DNA of 64,000 nt from Sisyra terminalis (Eukaryota; Arthropoda; Insecta; Neuroptera; Sisyridae), in NCBI GenBank assembly GCA_958496175.1, contig OY292276.1:54077080-54141079 (forward strand), in the 5' to 3' direction. Positions 46,402 through 57,857 of this stretch are shown piece after piece; the stretch's first letter is position 1; each line of letters opens with the position of its first letter. The notes beneath the pieces were generated by a model that was not told where the DNA came from, did no database searches, and saw only the letters and a list, made by a program, of their open reading frames with translations. Both the position numbers and the translations under genes were made by a program.

Positions 46402-47355
46402 TATATTTATTAAGTATTATTAAAATATCCTTCAGGGCCTAATTTACTGTGCATTTAGTCTTAGGCTCTTTAGTCCTTTTATTCTTGAGGAATTAAACTT
46501 CATTAGAGGTTTTAATTTCAAAAAATACAATGAAGCTTTAAGTTCAGTTTAGGTGAATCTAATGGACCGTAGATAAAGTTCTTAACAATTAAATAGATAA
46601 ATTAAAAATCTGATATTCAAAATTACAAATTTCTCCAATTTATTTGTTAGAGTTATCTTCTTGTTTGTTTTTTTTTTGCCATTAATGATTGAAAAAATCT
46701 TCTATCAACCAAGAAGGCGTTAAAATCCAAAAGAATGTTAAAAACGAGGCTTCTACAAGCCGCTTTCATTCTTCAAAGTCCATTCGAAATTTTCCACTAA
46801 TTAAAACCATCATACAAAGTAACCACCATGTCTGTTATTGATTTTCTAGTGACATTTATGTTTCGAATTTTTTCTTCATTTAATTAGTGGAAAAACGAAC
46901 GTCCGATAATTTTAATGACGCAATAAAAACCCCGTGCAACACACAGCCATTTGAATAATTTATTATTGATAAACATTGATATTTCCTCGAATCAATTTTC
47001 ACTTTTCCGAGGACACAAAGCCAAAGCGGCGCACGGCTGCAGCAATCGCTGAATTGGTGGGACTACTAGAAAAAGCCATTTAAAAACCGTTCCATAATTG
47101 GTTTGTCTTTGATGCCTTCTTGTATATGTGTGTATTGTATATGAATGTGTGGAGCTGAGAAATTTAAATCATTCCAATTTGTGTCATTTGTGGGCGCGAT
47201 TTGTTTTCAACAGCTTCTGCTCGGCCAAGAAGAAGATAATCTTCCGCTTGAAAACAAGAAGAAAAAAAAAGTAGGTAGTTAAGACTTGTGTCAGAAGCAA
47301 CTTCTCATTGCATCCACTTCTGTTGGTTTCATCTCTCAATCTCCAACATTTTTAT
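46402..47355. other. Single-copy-looking DNA; 46780-47280 GC-richer
   Basis: 46980-47280 contains CpG-bearing, non-repetitive sequence (GCGGCGCACGGCTGCAGCAA) without a recognisable coding frame. Possibly regulatory. The left part is AT-rich and featureless. Confidence 0.35.
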
Positions 47356-48059
47356 GGTCTCATCAGTGGCGGCTTGTCAATGGAGGCAAGAGAGGCAGTG
47401 CCTCCATCACAAAACGAAAAATCGAAAATGGATAGTAATTTTTGAGATACTTAAATATTTGTATTTCATTAATTGAGGAATACAAAACAGTTGCCTTATG
47501 AAAATAAGGAAATTCCCTACTTTAATTAATTAATTTTTAGTACTCACATAAAATTTTCGATAAAACGTTGGTACAAGAGACTTGTTTTTAGTTAAACCTT
47601 CGATAATTTAAAAATAAAAATATTTTTTCCCTAAATTATCCTGAGTAAAAGAAAAGCGTTATGCTATGGTGAAAATTGCGTTCAACAGCAAAAAGAGTCT
47701 ATTGGTTAGTAGGTCAATATAATATGAAACCAGAATTTACCAACCAACAAGTGGTGTTGGCTGTCAATAGAGGGTCTACCACACCATGCCATTAAAGAAA
47801 TTATTTAGTTTTGATATCAGAGAAAGATTTTCAATTCGTTAAAGTATTAATATCCTACTACTTCATCACTTAAAGCATGTTTAATAATAAAAGTTTTTTT
47901 ATTGGTCTACTCATATATATACAATAAAAGAAATAAAATAATATAATATAATATAATAGTAAAAGTTCCAGACGCATGATTATAGCATCTTAAATAGCAT
48001 TTAACATATCTAGTTTTGAGCCTTAAAAGTACGATTCGTGGATATTAATTTTCTATAAC

Positions 48060-48650
48060 TCTTTAAACAAAAACTACTGCGTAATGGCATCGAATACTTG
48101 TTGAAGCTTATGTAAAGCATCCTATTAGGAAACCCGATGATTTTAAGGCCTTAATAGAATTGAAAACGCCAATATCGACGTGGAGAATGAAGAACGGGGA
48201 AGACCACCGAAACAGTTGGAAAACATCGAAATATATGAGTTGTTTGATGAAAATCGTAAAAAAGTAGATTTAAACCAAACTTTAGTTCAAAAAACAGCCA
48301 GAATATCAAAATAGGCCATACAAAGTGATCTAAATGCATAGTAATTCCCCTGGCCACACAGAAAAACGATAGAAAGATATAGATTGAGGCGTTTTGTTGG
48401 GAAATACTTTGGCATGCGGCTTACTTCCCAAATTTTACTCTTTAGACTATTACTTATTAGGATCGATGGGATACGCATTTGTTGAGCACCACTTTACATC
48501 TTACGACGATCTACAAAAAAGACGGATTTTGTTCAAAAGATGAACATTTTTTTTTTCTGGCATTGTATGCAAAATAAATAAAGGAAACTATTTTGAATGA
48601 AATATTTTTTTTCATTTAGAAACAATAAACAGGTATTTTTAATCCAGTTC
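48060..48650 (+). pseudogene. mariner transposase remnant with large internal deletion
   Basis: RKKVDLNQT and nearby residues around 48180-48290 resemble the region after the mariner DNA-binding domain. Directly after, near 48446-48520, comes DYYLLGSMGYAFVEHHFTSY, matching the C-terminal DYHLFxSMxHALxxQHFxSY block. The middle of the catalytic domain, including the first two catalytic Asp residues, is missing. Stops and frameshifts are present. It lies inside the probable hAT above. Confidence 0.72.
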
Positions 48651-48744
48651 CGTATTAACATATTCCGAAAATTATGACTAAAAAGCTATAAAGATTGTAG
48701 CATTGTGTAGATCGAAAATCTAAGTCCTATGGACCATGTAAGAA

Positions 48745-49411
48745 TCTGAAGACCTTTGTTCATGTAATGTGTATGAAAAATATTTCCTGTAACATCCGAG
48801 CATTCACGGTTTCCTGGCCTACCATGAGATATGCTAACTTGCGGCATTAATGTTCATGTACTTTACATGAAAATGATTTTTCCATAACATCCGACTATTG
48901 GAATCACCAGTTCCATCGTGGGATATGCTAACCACTTGTGCACACGTGTCCAGTCAACGTTAGAAGAAGCCAGTAATCTTCACTGGCTTCCACCCTATTT
49001 TTAGTATTAAGTAATTTTTGTATAAATAGCAAATTAGTGACACAATAAACAGCATTATGATGCACTATAAACTTGTTTTCATTATTGCAAAACCAAATTT
49101 CAAGCAAATTTCCCAAAACTTTAGGACATCCGAGTATCGTGAGTCTGCGAACCCAGTTAGTTTCCCATTTGTCCTTTATCCGGATCGTTCGTCTTTCTAG
49201 GACAACAGAAATACGTGAGTCTGCGTATTGGATCGAACGCTCCATTCTTCCTTGGCTAATCTTCCAAGATATCAGGACATCAGGACATCAGGGTACCGTG
49301 AGTCTGCGAACTTGGTTCGACCCTAAATCCTTCCAGGTACTCAATCACTACAAGGGAAAGAAATCCCTCCTTTTTGTCAAATCCAAACACGATTAAAATA
49401 GCTTTAATATA
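48745..49411 (+). mobile_element. LTR-like segment (possible solo LTR), with TATA box and internal repeats
   Basis: Two ~110-bp direct repeats (TGTTCATGTA..., both containing AACATCCGA and GATATGCTAAC) lie at about 48755-48850 and 48850-48940. Downstream come a hairpin (GAAGCCAGT/ACTGGCTTC), TATAAATAG at 49021 and an AATAAA-type signal (CACAATAAAC). The motif GTGAGTCTGCG then occurs three times (about 49138, 49211 and 49298). TGGCGC at 49412, just after, could start a primer-binding site. This layout recalls U3-R-U5 of an LTR retrotransposon. No second LTR or polyprotein was found. Confidence 0.42.
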
Positions 49412-50037
49412 TGGCGCTGAAGAAGAACAGAGAACTCTCAACATCTCTCAGAGGAGTTGACAAATGAGAAACTACAAGTCTAAAGCTAACACTATATGGA
49501 AGAAGAAGTAGAAAAAGAAATGCTAATTAGATAAATCACATTTTTGCATTTTAATATGGAATAGATTCATATTTGTAGCCGTTGGAAGAAAACAGAAGCC
49601 ATCAGGAAAAAAGGAAGAAAAGGGATTCAAATTTAAACTTCTTGAAGCTATCCAACGACAACCTATGTCCTGAATAACAAACTTAGGGAATCCCCCTACA
49701 TTCCCCAATTACGGAAAGTCGAATCATTCCCACATGATATTAATATGAATTAATAAACAAACAATATGTACAAATTGATAAAAATAACAGTCATTCCTTT
49801 CGGCAATTTCCATTATTTTTATATGGAATTGGTGCAAACACTATTTCGATTACCATTGTCCTTACATAAATGGATCCAAGTATTGAGTGCTGAATTTACT
49901 TCTTTATTGCACCTAATTTTTACCCAACAATATGAAAATTTTTGAAAATATTTAGCAGATAGGTAGTTTATGATAGGTACGTGTAGAAAAGATTTTTTTC
50001 CATAGAAATTTTAACGTGATCCGCCACTGAATCTCAT

Positions 50038-51901
50038 TTAGATCGAGAAATGATCTTGTCATTCATTCTAGCCGAGACATTTCTATTGAAATACTTTCCG
50101 GGGCTTGAGTGGAACGATTTATTTGATTTGGTCACTGTTTTTAACTTGCTACTTAAACGTCACCACACTAATTGAATTGAAAACCGAAAAATTCGATGAA
50201 AACGACTTAGATTGTATTTTCTTGATAGATGTCGAGTGACAGATCAAAGGCGGAACTAAACCAGAAGCCACCCATTAATTTCTTAATGAAAATTATAGTG
50301 TTCGTTGTAATACTACGTACGGAATTCATGGTCAAAAAATTGTTAGTATGTCCATGGACAGTAACAAATTAATGGATGTTTAGTACCTCATTTTAAGTAT
50401 ATAAAATTGAAGAAAATTCATAGAATTTTAGGTAAGATCATTAGTCTACAATTGTCTTATTCCATAATAAAAAAAATAACTGTTAAAGCTCCATCTTTCC
50501 CTGTACCATTCTTAAATATACCTAAACCAAAAATTCTACCGAAATTTGGGAAAACTTCCCTAAAATATACACAGTAATGGTTCCTGTCTTGACTATGGAA
50601 AAAATATCTGAGCTTTTTTTCATTCAAAAACTTTCAATCAGAAATCAATTGAATTTCATTGAACTTTTCATTTTAACATATCCCATAAGTGGTTGTTATC
50701 TGGACTAACCACCACCCAAATGAAAAAAAAAATGATTCCTTTCATATATAAATCTTGTCTTAGATAATCATCATAGTAAATAATACGTTTTACAAACATT
50801 CAAACAAGTTTGTTATCGTTATCTCGACCAATAACAAGTTTTTCATGTCTAGACATTAATTTTTCAAATTTTCGAATCGAAAACAAAAGAACGAGTGAGC
50901 ACAAATGAAACAAGAACAAATCAAAACGAGAACGATTGGTTTTATTTTTACTTTTTTTTTTTTCATTTTGGTGTAGGCCTTTTGTGAATCAATCAATTGG
51001 TAAGGGTGCAAGGGGCTGCAATGGGGGCCACCCACGTGATCTGATCACGCCGGGGTTCCCAACACCCGCCGGCTCGACGACAACTGCACTGATCTATCGT
51101 TACGTTATCGCTGTCGTAAATATCAGCTCATAATAATAATTGACGGATCAATCGATCGGGAATCAAAAAAAAAAAATAAATCCAAAATGAATTACGACCG
51201 ATTTGCAGTGTGGAATGGTGAAAGAGTGAAGCCTGTCAACATGGAGATTTGAATTATTATTTTGTATTTATTCTCTCGAATGTTTCGATCGAAGATATGA
51301 GATCTTTACTATCATCATATAATATGATTATATTGTAAAAAGTCAGACGTAGCTTCAACTTAAGCCTTGTGGCAGCTACTCTTTTTTTTTCGCAAGAGGA
51401 AATCTTGTTACTTCGTTTGATATATTAAAATGATATTTTAATCTCCCGTCCGTCTTTATATGGGCTGCAAGACGTGGAAAATATTATCCATTTTTGCTAT
51501 CATGCAAAAAAAAAATTACGATGTACCAAAAATCATAGAATGCTTATCGACTAGAAATGGGAGGAATAATTTTGCCATTTGAATTTAGTATTAATTTTTT
51601 TGCAGGTCAAATCCATTGATTTTGGCGGAGGAAAAAAAATGGCTTGAGGTCATTTTTCGTGAACGTAATTAGCAATTTGAAGTATGTATGAGATTTTAAA
51701 GTGGATGGAACAACAACGTTTTAAGCTTTGATAATGTATGGATCTAAAAAAAAGGAAAAAAAAAATAGCGGTGCAATTTGGAGGTTGATTGCGAAATGCT
51801 AGTTATTTAATTGAAGTTTCAAACTATGCTAGGGCTCCGGTGAAAAATTGACTAAAGTTTGTTTATTAACGAATTTTTGTCCATATTAATGAATAATAAT
51901 A
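50038..51901. other. Mostly single-copy-looking DNA; GC-rich patch at 50970-51110
   Basis: 50970-51110 is the most GC-rich non-repeat stretch in the window (GGGGGCCACCCACGTGATCT; a CACGTG E-box). It follows a long pyrimidine tract ending in GTGTAG, with GTAAGG 23 bases later, so a plus-strand microexon can be drawn, but nothing supports it. The 65-codon frame over it has no recognised domain. The rest is AT-rich. Confidence 0.35.
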
Positions 51902-52607
51902 TATGTCCTCAAAGCCGTAACGTGAATTTTGTGGCCCTGGGCAAGATTTTCAAATTGGGCCCCCTCAATAAAAAAAAAATTGAGAAAAAACTTACCATGG
52001 TTAAAGTTCCTGTTTTTTCACATTCTCCAACTAAATTTATTATTTCATTTTGAATTTTTGGGGAAAACTAAGAAACTGTACCCTTTTTATGAGTCTCAAT
52101 GTGATTTTTTAGATATTTAGCTATTTTTTAGTAACTCCGCGATTTTCCTTAACAATTTAACAGCAAGAGAACCCTTCACTTTCAAAGTTGACGTCTTTCT
52201 AATATTTTTTTTCAATATTTCAGGAGACAAAACATGAGCCTGTCTGCTTTTTATTTATTGGGCGCTATTTAAAACTGCACACATTTTTTTTTAAAAATAA
52301 GGTCTGTAAGCAAAAAAATGAATAGTGTGTCAAGTGCGTGCACTAGAATATTAAGTATTAAGAATTAAATAAATATGTTTTTTTTTTAAATAAAAGTTAT
52401 AATAGCATATTCTGGCCTTTTTGGGCCCCGTCTATCTGAGCCACCAGTGGTGTTACTTATATATGTGATTTGGAATATTCATTAAAATACGAATGAAAAT
52501 AATTGAGATAATTTTTTACCGGGGTCTTCTTGGGCCCATCCGGGGCCCCCCTGGGCCCTGGACAAGTGCCCCTATTGCCCCTGCCTAGTTACGGCCCTGT
52601 GTGTCCT
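51902..52607. mobile_element. hAT element, 690 bp
   Basis: The left end at 51910 is CAAAGCCGTAACGTGAATTT. The right end at 52599, reverse-complemented, is CAGGGCCGTAACTAGGCAGG. The GC-rich subterminal blocks mirror each other (GGGCCCCCTC on the left; GGGGCCCCCCTGGGCCC on the right). Flanking octamers are TATGTCCT (51902-51909) and TGTGTCCT (52600-52607), 7 of 8 identical. No transposase motif was found. The small frames at 51859-52120 run across the left end and are not genes. Confidence 0.88.
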
Positions 52608-52626
52608 ATGACTTAATGTCTTCTTT

Positions 52627-52672
52627 ATTACGACACGTTTCAACAGTTTTTGGCTGTCATCATCAGGTCATG
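52627..52672 (-). ncRNA. Hammerhead-like motif (partial candidate)
   Basis: On the minus strand: CTGATGA (tcatcag at 52660-52666), one extra T, stem GACAG/CTGTT, then GAAAC (gtttc at 52637-52641), a 3-bp stem III ACG/CGT with loop TGT, and GTA as a possible cleavage triplet. No contiguous stem I can be drawn, so self-cleavage is doubtful. Stem II has an extra preceding base, as in the other copies. Confidence 0.3.
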
Positions 52673-52844
52673 ATTATTTTTTTATTATACATTTTTGTCC
52701 ATAAACTGATATTAAATGTTATAATTGTATTCTGTGGCTCATGGAAAATACAACCAATTGATATTTTCAACAAAGAAGTTCAATTTTTTTTCCTTCATAT
52801 CTTAGAAACAATCGACAAAATAGGGGATGGAATTAAAACATAAG

Positions 52845-52925
52845 TTTTATTTATTTTTAGTAAGATAGTGGACATCTCAGATATTGGACATTTCATGTCC
52901 ACTATCCTACTAAAAATAAATAAAA
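52845..52925. repeat. Small perfect-type hairpin (31-bp arms)
   Basis: Arms 52845-52875 and 52895-52925 pair with one mismatch around a 19-base spacer (inner part GATAGTGGACAT and ATGTCCACTATC). No target duplication was found. It may be the core of a very short MITE. Confidence 0.75.
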
Positions 52926-53337
52926 TTATGTAAATTATGGATACAACCAATTTATCGTTAAAATATAAGGTTGAAATTGTTAGTGAAAATTGAAATTTAC
53001 GAATTGGACAAATGGCAACCGATCATTTATGGTATCTATACTTCGTCATATGTACGTATAAAAACAAGAGTTTTCGAAGATTATGAAGGATCCAAAATAA
53101 AGAACTATCAGAAAAGAAGGACCATAAATTCTTCAACAAGGAAGTACGAGAAAATTAGGAGGTCTTTGGAAACCGGATGTTTGCTTTTTGTTGTCGAAAA
53201 ATCTAAGAAAAATTCTAGTTTTCAAACAAAGTGTGGAAAGGGATTTTCAAGAAGTTTATATGTCCATGATAGAAGGGGAGATCTTCGACAGTAGAGAAGT
53301 ATGATAGTATCGAACATCAAAATCAATTGATGCCATT

Positions 53338-53922
53338 TTCTAAAAGGTATCCAAGATCTATTAGGTCAATTTACCCCCTACTCCCATCATTTTCTTTCTT
53401 TCAAAAGAAGAATAGCTAATAAGAAAAATCTATGAAAATCATTTGAAAAATTTACTAAAATCCACGAATTATTGAAATTTAAATACACATATGGAATTAA
53501 GAACAAAAGAAAAAATAAATCATATCGAAATAGTACAAGAAATTTGATTAGAAAATCGAAAAATTGATAATTAATCGATGATCCTCCATCTGCCATTCAA
53601 CAAGTTGTTGAAGCATAAAAATTACCTATACATTTTAACTCCTTTCCCTTAAAAATTTTTATGCATTTTTCGTATTGTTTGTCTTAAGAATCAATTAATT
53701 TCCTTCTCTAAAAGGTATCCATGATCTAATAGGTCAATTTGCCCCTTACTCCCATCGTCTTCCTTCTTCTAAAAGAGGAAAATCTAATAAGAAAAATCTT
53801 TGAAAATCATTTGAAAAATTAACTAAAATCCAACTACTGAAAGTTGGATTATCTGATAGAATTTAGAACAATGGAAATAGTACAAGAAATTTGAATGAAA
53901 AAACGAAAAATTGATAATATAA
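53338..53922. repeat. Tandem duplication, 368-bp period
   Basis: Copy 1 starts near 53320-53338 and copy 2 near 53690-53706. Shared: CTAAAAGGTATCCA, TAGGTCAATTT.CCCC, AATCTAATAAGAAAAATCT (second copy), GAAAATCATTTGAAAAATT, and AATAGTACAAGAAATTTGA followed by CGAAAAATTGATAAT. The second copy breaks off at 53922, where the element at 53923 is inserted, and resumes at 54598. No conserved reading frame was recognised. Confidence 0.82.
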
Positions 53923-54601
53923 GGGGTTATATACAGTTAGAAATTTCAAAAAATCGTTTTTTTTTTTTAATTTTATTTTCTTAATGTACATATATTTAAG
54001 AATACATACAGAAAATTTCATATCGCTCCGGTGAATATTTTTTAAGTAACAGGCAAATTTGAAAAGGCGTTTTTGTCCCACGTAAAGTCCTTTTCAAACT
54101 TTAAACGCATTTTTCTCAAGTCGGTTTTTTCAAAGTCGGTGACCAATATTACTCGAAAACGGCTGAACCAATTTCAAATTTTAACATGAGCTTCTTAAAT
54201 ATAGTTTTTAGTAATTAATCGAAGATTTTTTCTCACCGATAAATACATTTTTTTGGCCGAAATTTTGGTTAAAAATCGATTTTCTTTTTTGAGAAACCAT
54301 CATTTTGACAAAAATTTTATTTTGCTTATTCCTTCTATTAATTACTAGATTTAACATTACTTGAACGAAATCTGTTTGGTTTTTTAAATTCAGAGGATCC
54401 AGTTCAGAGATATAACTCCCGAAGATCAGGTGTAGTTCCTTTCCAAATAAATATTTTTACTAACACTAAGTCTTAAAATACAGTTAAAAGATACCATAAT
54501 ATGTGTACAAATTTTTAGATCAATAAGTTTAAAAGTTTTGTCTGAAAAAATTCTGGAAAATTTGCTTTTTTTCGGCCTTCTAACTGTATATAACCCCATA
54601 A
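53919..54601. mobile_element. Inverted-repeat DNA element, 675 bp
   Basis: The left end at 53923 is GGGGTTATATACAGTTAGAA. The right end at 54597 reads the exact reverse complement of these 20 bases. ATAA lies on each side (53919-53922 and 54598-54601). The inserted site can be compared with the uninterrupted copy of the duplication at 53573-53582 (TTGATAATTAATCG). No coding sequence is recognisable. The superfamily is uncertain: the duplication could be ATAA or TAA. Confidence 0.85.
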
Positions 54602-57600
54602 TCGAGGGTAGTTTTTGATAGCTTTGAACCTAAACGATTTTTAGGTAACTCTTTCGAAAAATATCGATAATTTTTTTCACTTTGCCTTGAAAATTGTCCT
54701 AAGTAATAATCTTTTTTCTCTTTTCTTTAGTTTCAATATGATAAATATCCCAAAGATTTAATTATAAGGGTAGCAAATATCATTAGGTGATTAAGATAGT
54801 TAATTTAAGGTGTTTTTTTTTATCAATTTTGTTTTCCTAGGAGGTTGAAATGATTGTTTCCTTGGAAAATTAATTTTTAATTTTTTGTCGTTAAATCACT
54901 GTCTAGCATTTGGTTAAATATTGAATATCATTTTTATGAACAATTCATTATAGCTTATAAATTAGGTATTGAAAAGTTTTCCTTTTATAAGCACATGTTA
55001 AGTAGTGCATAATTTGACCGGATCTTTGATCGATTATAGCTACTTATTGCAATTGTTCTCCAAATTTTAGCGTTGTTTATACTGATTTTCTGATTTCAAT
55101 TTTGCTACGAAACCCTATTTTAATGTCCGTTAGATCAAATATTTTAATAATTAAATAGGGAGGATGTACCAAATTCTGTCTTGCAGACATTCCCCAAAGA
55201 CATTTTAATCAAATCTTAGTCTGCAAAATGAAGACCAAGACAAGAAAAAAAAATGCCAAAATTTACACAATCATAAATTACAAAAATAGAAAACGTCTCG
55301 ATAAATTTTTTTCCGAGAGGACCTGAAATCGTTTTCTCGTCTTTCGAGCCGCGCGTGTGGTCCTTAAAATCTTCGACCTTCGTCCATTGCGTCGTTGTCG
55401 ACGTATTAATCGACATGAACAATTATCGTAACGGGAATTTATCGATTTGGATATAACACATTTATATTATATTGAAACAGATTACATAATAAGTTAACAT
55501 CGTTAACGATCTATCTAATCGGCCGTCCATCATAACAGCAATTTGCCAATTTAGCTGACGACTTTGTCATTTTAATTGGCCAAATTTATGAGTTAAAAAC
55601 ACGACGATGGGTAACCAATCGAACCAGTAGTCGGAGGAAAAGAAAAAAAAAACAACATTCGCATCCTGAAACTTGCCAATTAAATAAAAATTAAATTCCT
55701 AACGTGAGTGAATTAATAGAATATTATTGATTTTTTTGCACATATATATAAACTCCGTAAGTGCAAATCAAAACGCAACAAAGATACCTAGAAACGACAG
55801 AAACAAGAACGCAACATTGAATACCTCGAGTAAACCATTTTTTTTTTTTTTTTGAAATTCATTTCTTTATTTTACATCTTTCTTATGCGAGCAATTCTTC
55901 AAGCATATATATATTTTATTCTTTCGAACGATAAATATTATTATATTACTGCATATCGTATCAAGTTTGAAAGTTTGCAATATTTACGAATGCAAAATGT
56001 AAAGATGGTATATTATATGCCTCTTTGACATCGACATGTTTTGCAGTTTGCAGTCACTTTGGCTTGAAGATTTTTTTCGACTTCGAAATATATCAATAAA
56101 TTTTATGAGGCAAAATATTCTATGAGGTTTATTTCAGTGGAAAAATGTAGATCTATTAAATAAAGTTTATGAATTCGGTTGAAAAACAGAATTGAACTTG
56201 TACGATTTTCTTTCCAGTTAAATCAATACCGATCTGCCATTAATGTCTCGAGATGTGTTTTAACACTTGAAGATTCTGGTTTCTTAATGTTAAATGATGC
56301 ATAAAACTTTATCCTTAAAGATTAGAACAAAGTAGAAAAACGGTTTTTTAATTAAAGAGAAATAACATTAAAGAAAAATAACTTGTCTTTAATTAATTTG
56401 TAATGTGTTATACACTTATCATATTTGAAAAATGTTCCTTATTTTTTAACCAACAGAGGTCCGATTTTGATGATTTATTAAAGAATACTATATAATGAGG
56501 TTAGTCTTCTTTGAATTTGAAAATTGTTGTCTTACCTAATGATTTTATGAAGGACATCATAGTAATGACCAATTGTAAACCAATATTAATTAAAAAAAAA
56601 AAGTATAAAATAGAGATGATTGCTTGGTTTTAAAATCAAATCCAATATCTCCACAAAAAAAATATGTTACCTTAAAAATTTTTTTGTTTAACAATTTTAG
56701 TCCCAAATGAGACTGGCCAACCATCCTAACCAGCTAGCCCTCAATTTGCTCGACAATAGCACCGAGAATAGAAGACTAAAAAGACCCTCAATTTTGGAAC
56801 TAACGGACCGATTCAAATAAAAACTAATTAATAAAAAGTGAATCAAATTAAATAATTTAATTAATTAAAGGTGGATTAAACTAATTTTAGTGATTAAGAA
56901 CAAATAATTAATAAATAAATATTGAATTGTGTTGGTGGACACAACCAATTCAAGAGCAGGACAAGACGACAAATTGTAATTATTGCCAAGAGGCAGATTA
57001 TGCAAATTAAGTGGAAATAAAAAAAAAATTGTAGTCATTTAAACTATTTAAAGCTTCAAAATAATAATTTATAATGCTTTTGCTTAATTTACAGCTTCCA
57101 GAAAATTAAAGAATACCTTTTGTGCAGTACCGGAATTTTGGCATCCTAAATGCTCACTAAGAATTAAAAAGCTTTTCACCCTTACAATAACGGCTAAGAA
57201 TATCCAAAACAGTTAAGATAATGAACTTTTCTTCTGTAGTATAAATGAATTGTTAGAAAACTCAAAATTCATATTATTCATGCTTGTTTTTCTAAGACTA
57301 AAAGTACTAAAGTTGAAGCAAAAATTCTATAGTTACTGTTCAAAATTATGAATATTGACTGGTAAATATTCTATCAGTAGATATTTAAACTATTCTTTGC
57401 CATAATCATTTTTTTATACTGTCGCTAATATCACAGGCCTGCAAAAAATACGTTCTAAAAATTGTTTCAACTGTAATAGGTTATTTGAATGCATTTCTTG
57501 CGCTAATTTTAAATATGAAATCTTTTTTGTAACCGTCACGTAAGGCTTTCCTACAAAATGGGGAAATATATTAGGCATAAATAGCAAAGAATACAATTTA

Positions 57601-57617
57601 AAAACAAAGGTACCGAA
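54602..57617. other. Mostly AT-rich; 55200-55700 GC-richer
   Basis: 55300-55660 has CpG-bearing single-copy-looking sequence (GCCGCGCGTGTGGTCC) with a short 68-codon minus frame that is not recognisable. Possibly regulatory. The rest has no identified feature; at 56700-56830 a less AT-rich piece (CCAACCATCCTAACCAGC) is also unexplained. Confidence 0.35.
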
Positions 57618-57857
57618 TACAGTATAATCTCACTAATCCGGCACTTCGATAGATCGGCACGCCCAATAATCCGGCACCCTCCACCCACGCCTCCCTCACC
57701 ACTCCATAACTGGGCATACATTTAATCCCTCGATGAAATGCTTTATTTAATTTATTAAGTACCTATGACTTTTCACTATAATCCAGTAATCCGAACATTC
57801 CAATAATCCGGCACCCTCCGGTTTTTAATAGTGCCGGATTAGTGAGATTACACTGTA
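57618..57857. mobile_element. pogo/Tigger-like MITE, copy 2 (236 bp)
   Basis: The left end at 57620 is CAGTATAATCTCACTAATCC. The right end at 57855, reverse-complemented, is CAGTGTAATCTCACTAATCC. TA flanks both sides (57618-57619 and 57856-57857). It aligns with 4567-4798 over the full length and is better preserved. No coding sequence. Confidence 0.9.

Larger units (their letters stand above)
47356..50037. mobile_element. Probable hAT element (~2.67 kb) with nested insertions
   Basis: The left end at 47364 is CAGTGGCGGCTTGTCAATGG, followed by GGAGGCAAGAGAGGCAG. The right end at 50029, reverse-complemented, is CAGTGGCGGATCACG. Flanking octamers GGTCTCAT (47356-47363) and AATCTCAT (50030-50037) agree at 6 of 8 positions. 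Inside lie a mariner remnant and an LTR-like segment, which would have inserted later. Because the octamers are imperfect and no hAT transposase is readable, pairing of these two ends is probable and not certain. Confidence 0.55.

Noticed and set aside
50936..51133. 65-codon frame over the GC-rich patch
   Set aside because: Begins in a poly-T tract that gives a Phe/Leu run; no family match.
52971..53294. 107-codon plus-strand frame before the 368-bp duplication
   Set aside because: Other frames of the same segment look equally protein-like; no family match from memory. Could be transposon debris but cannot be supported.
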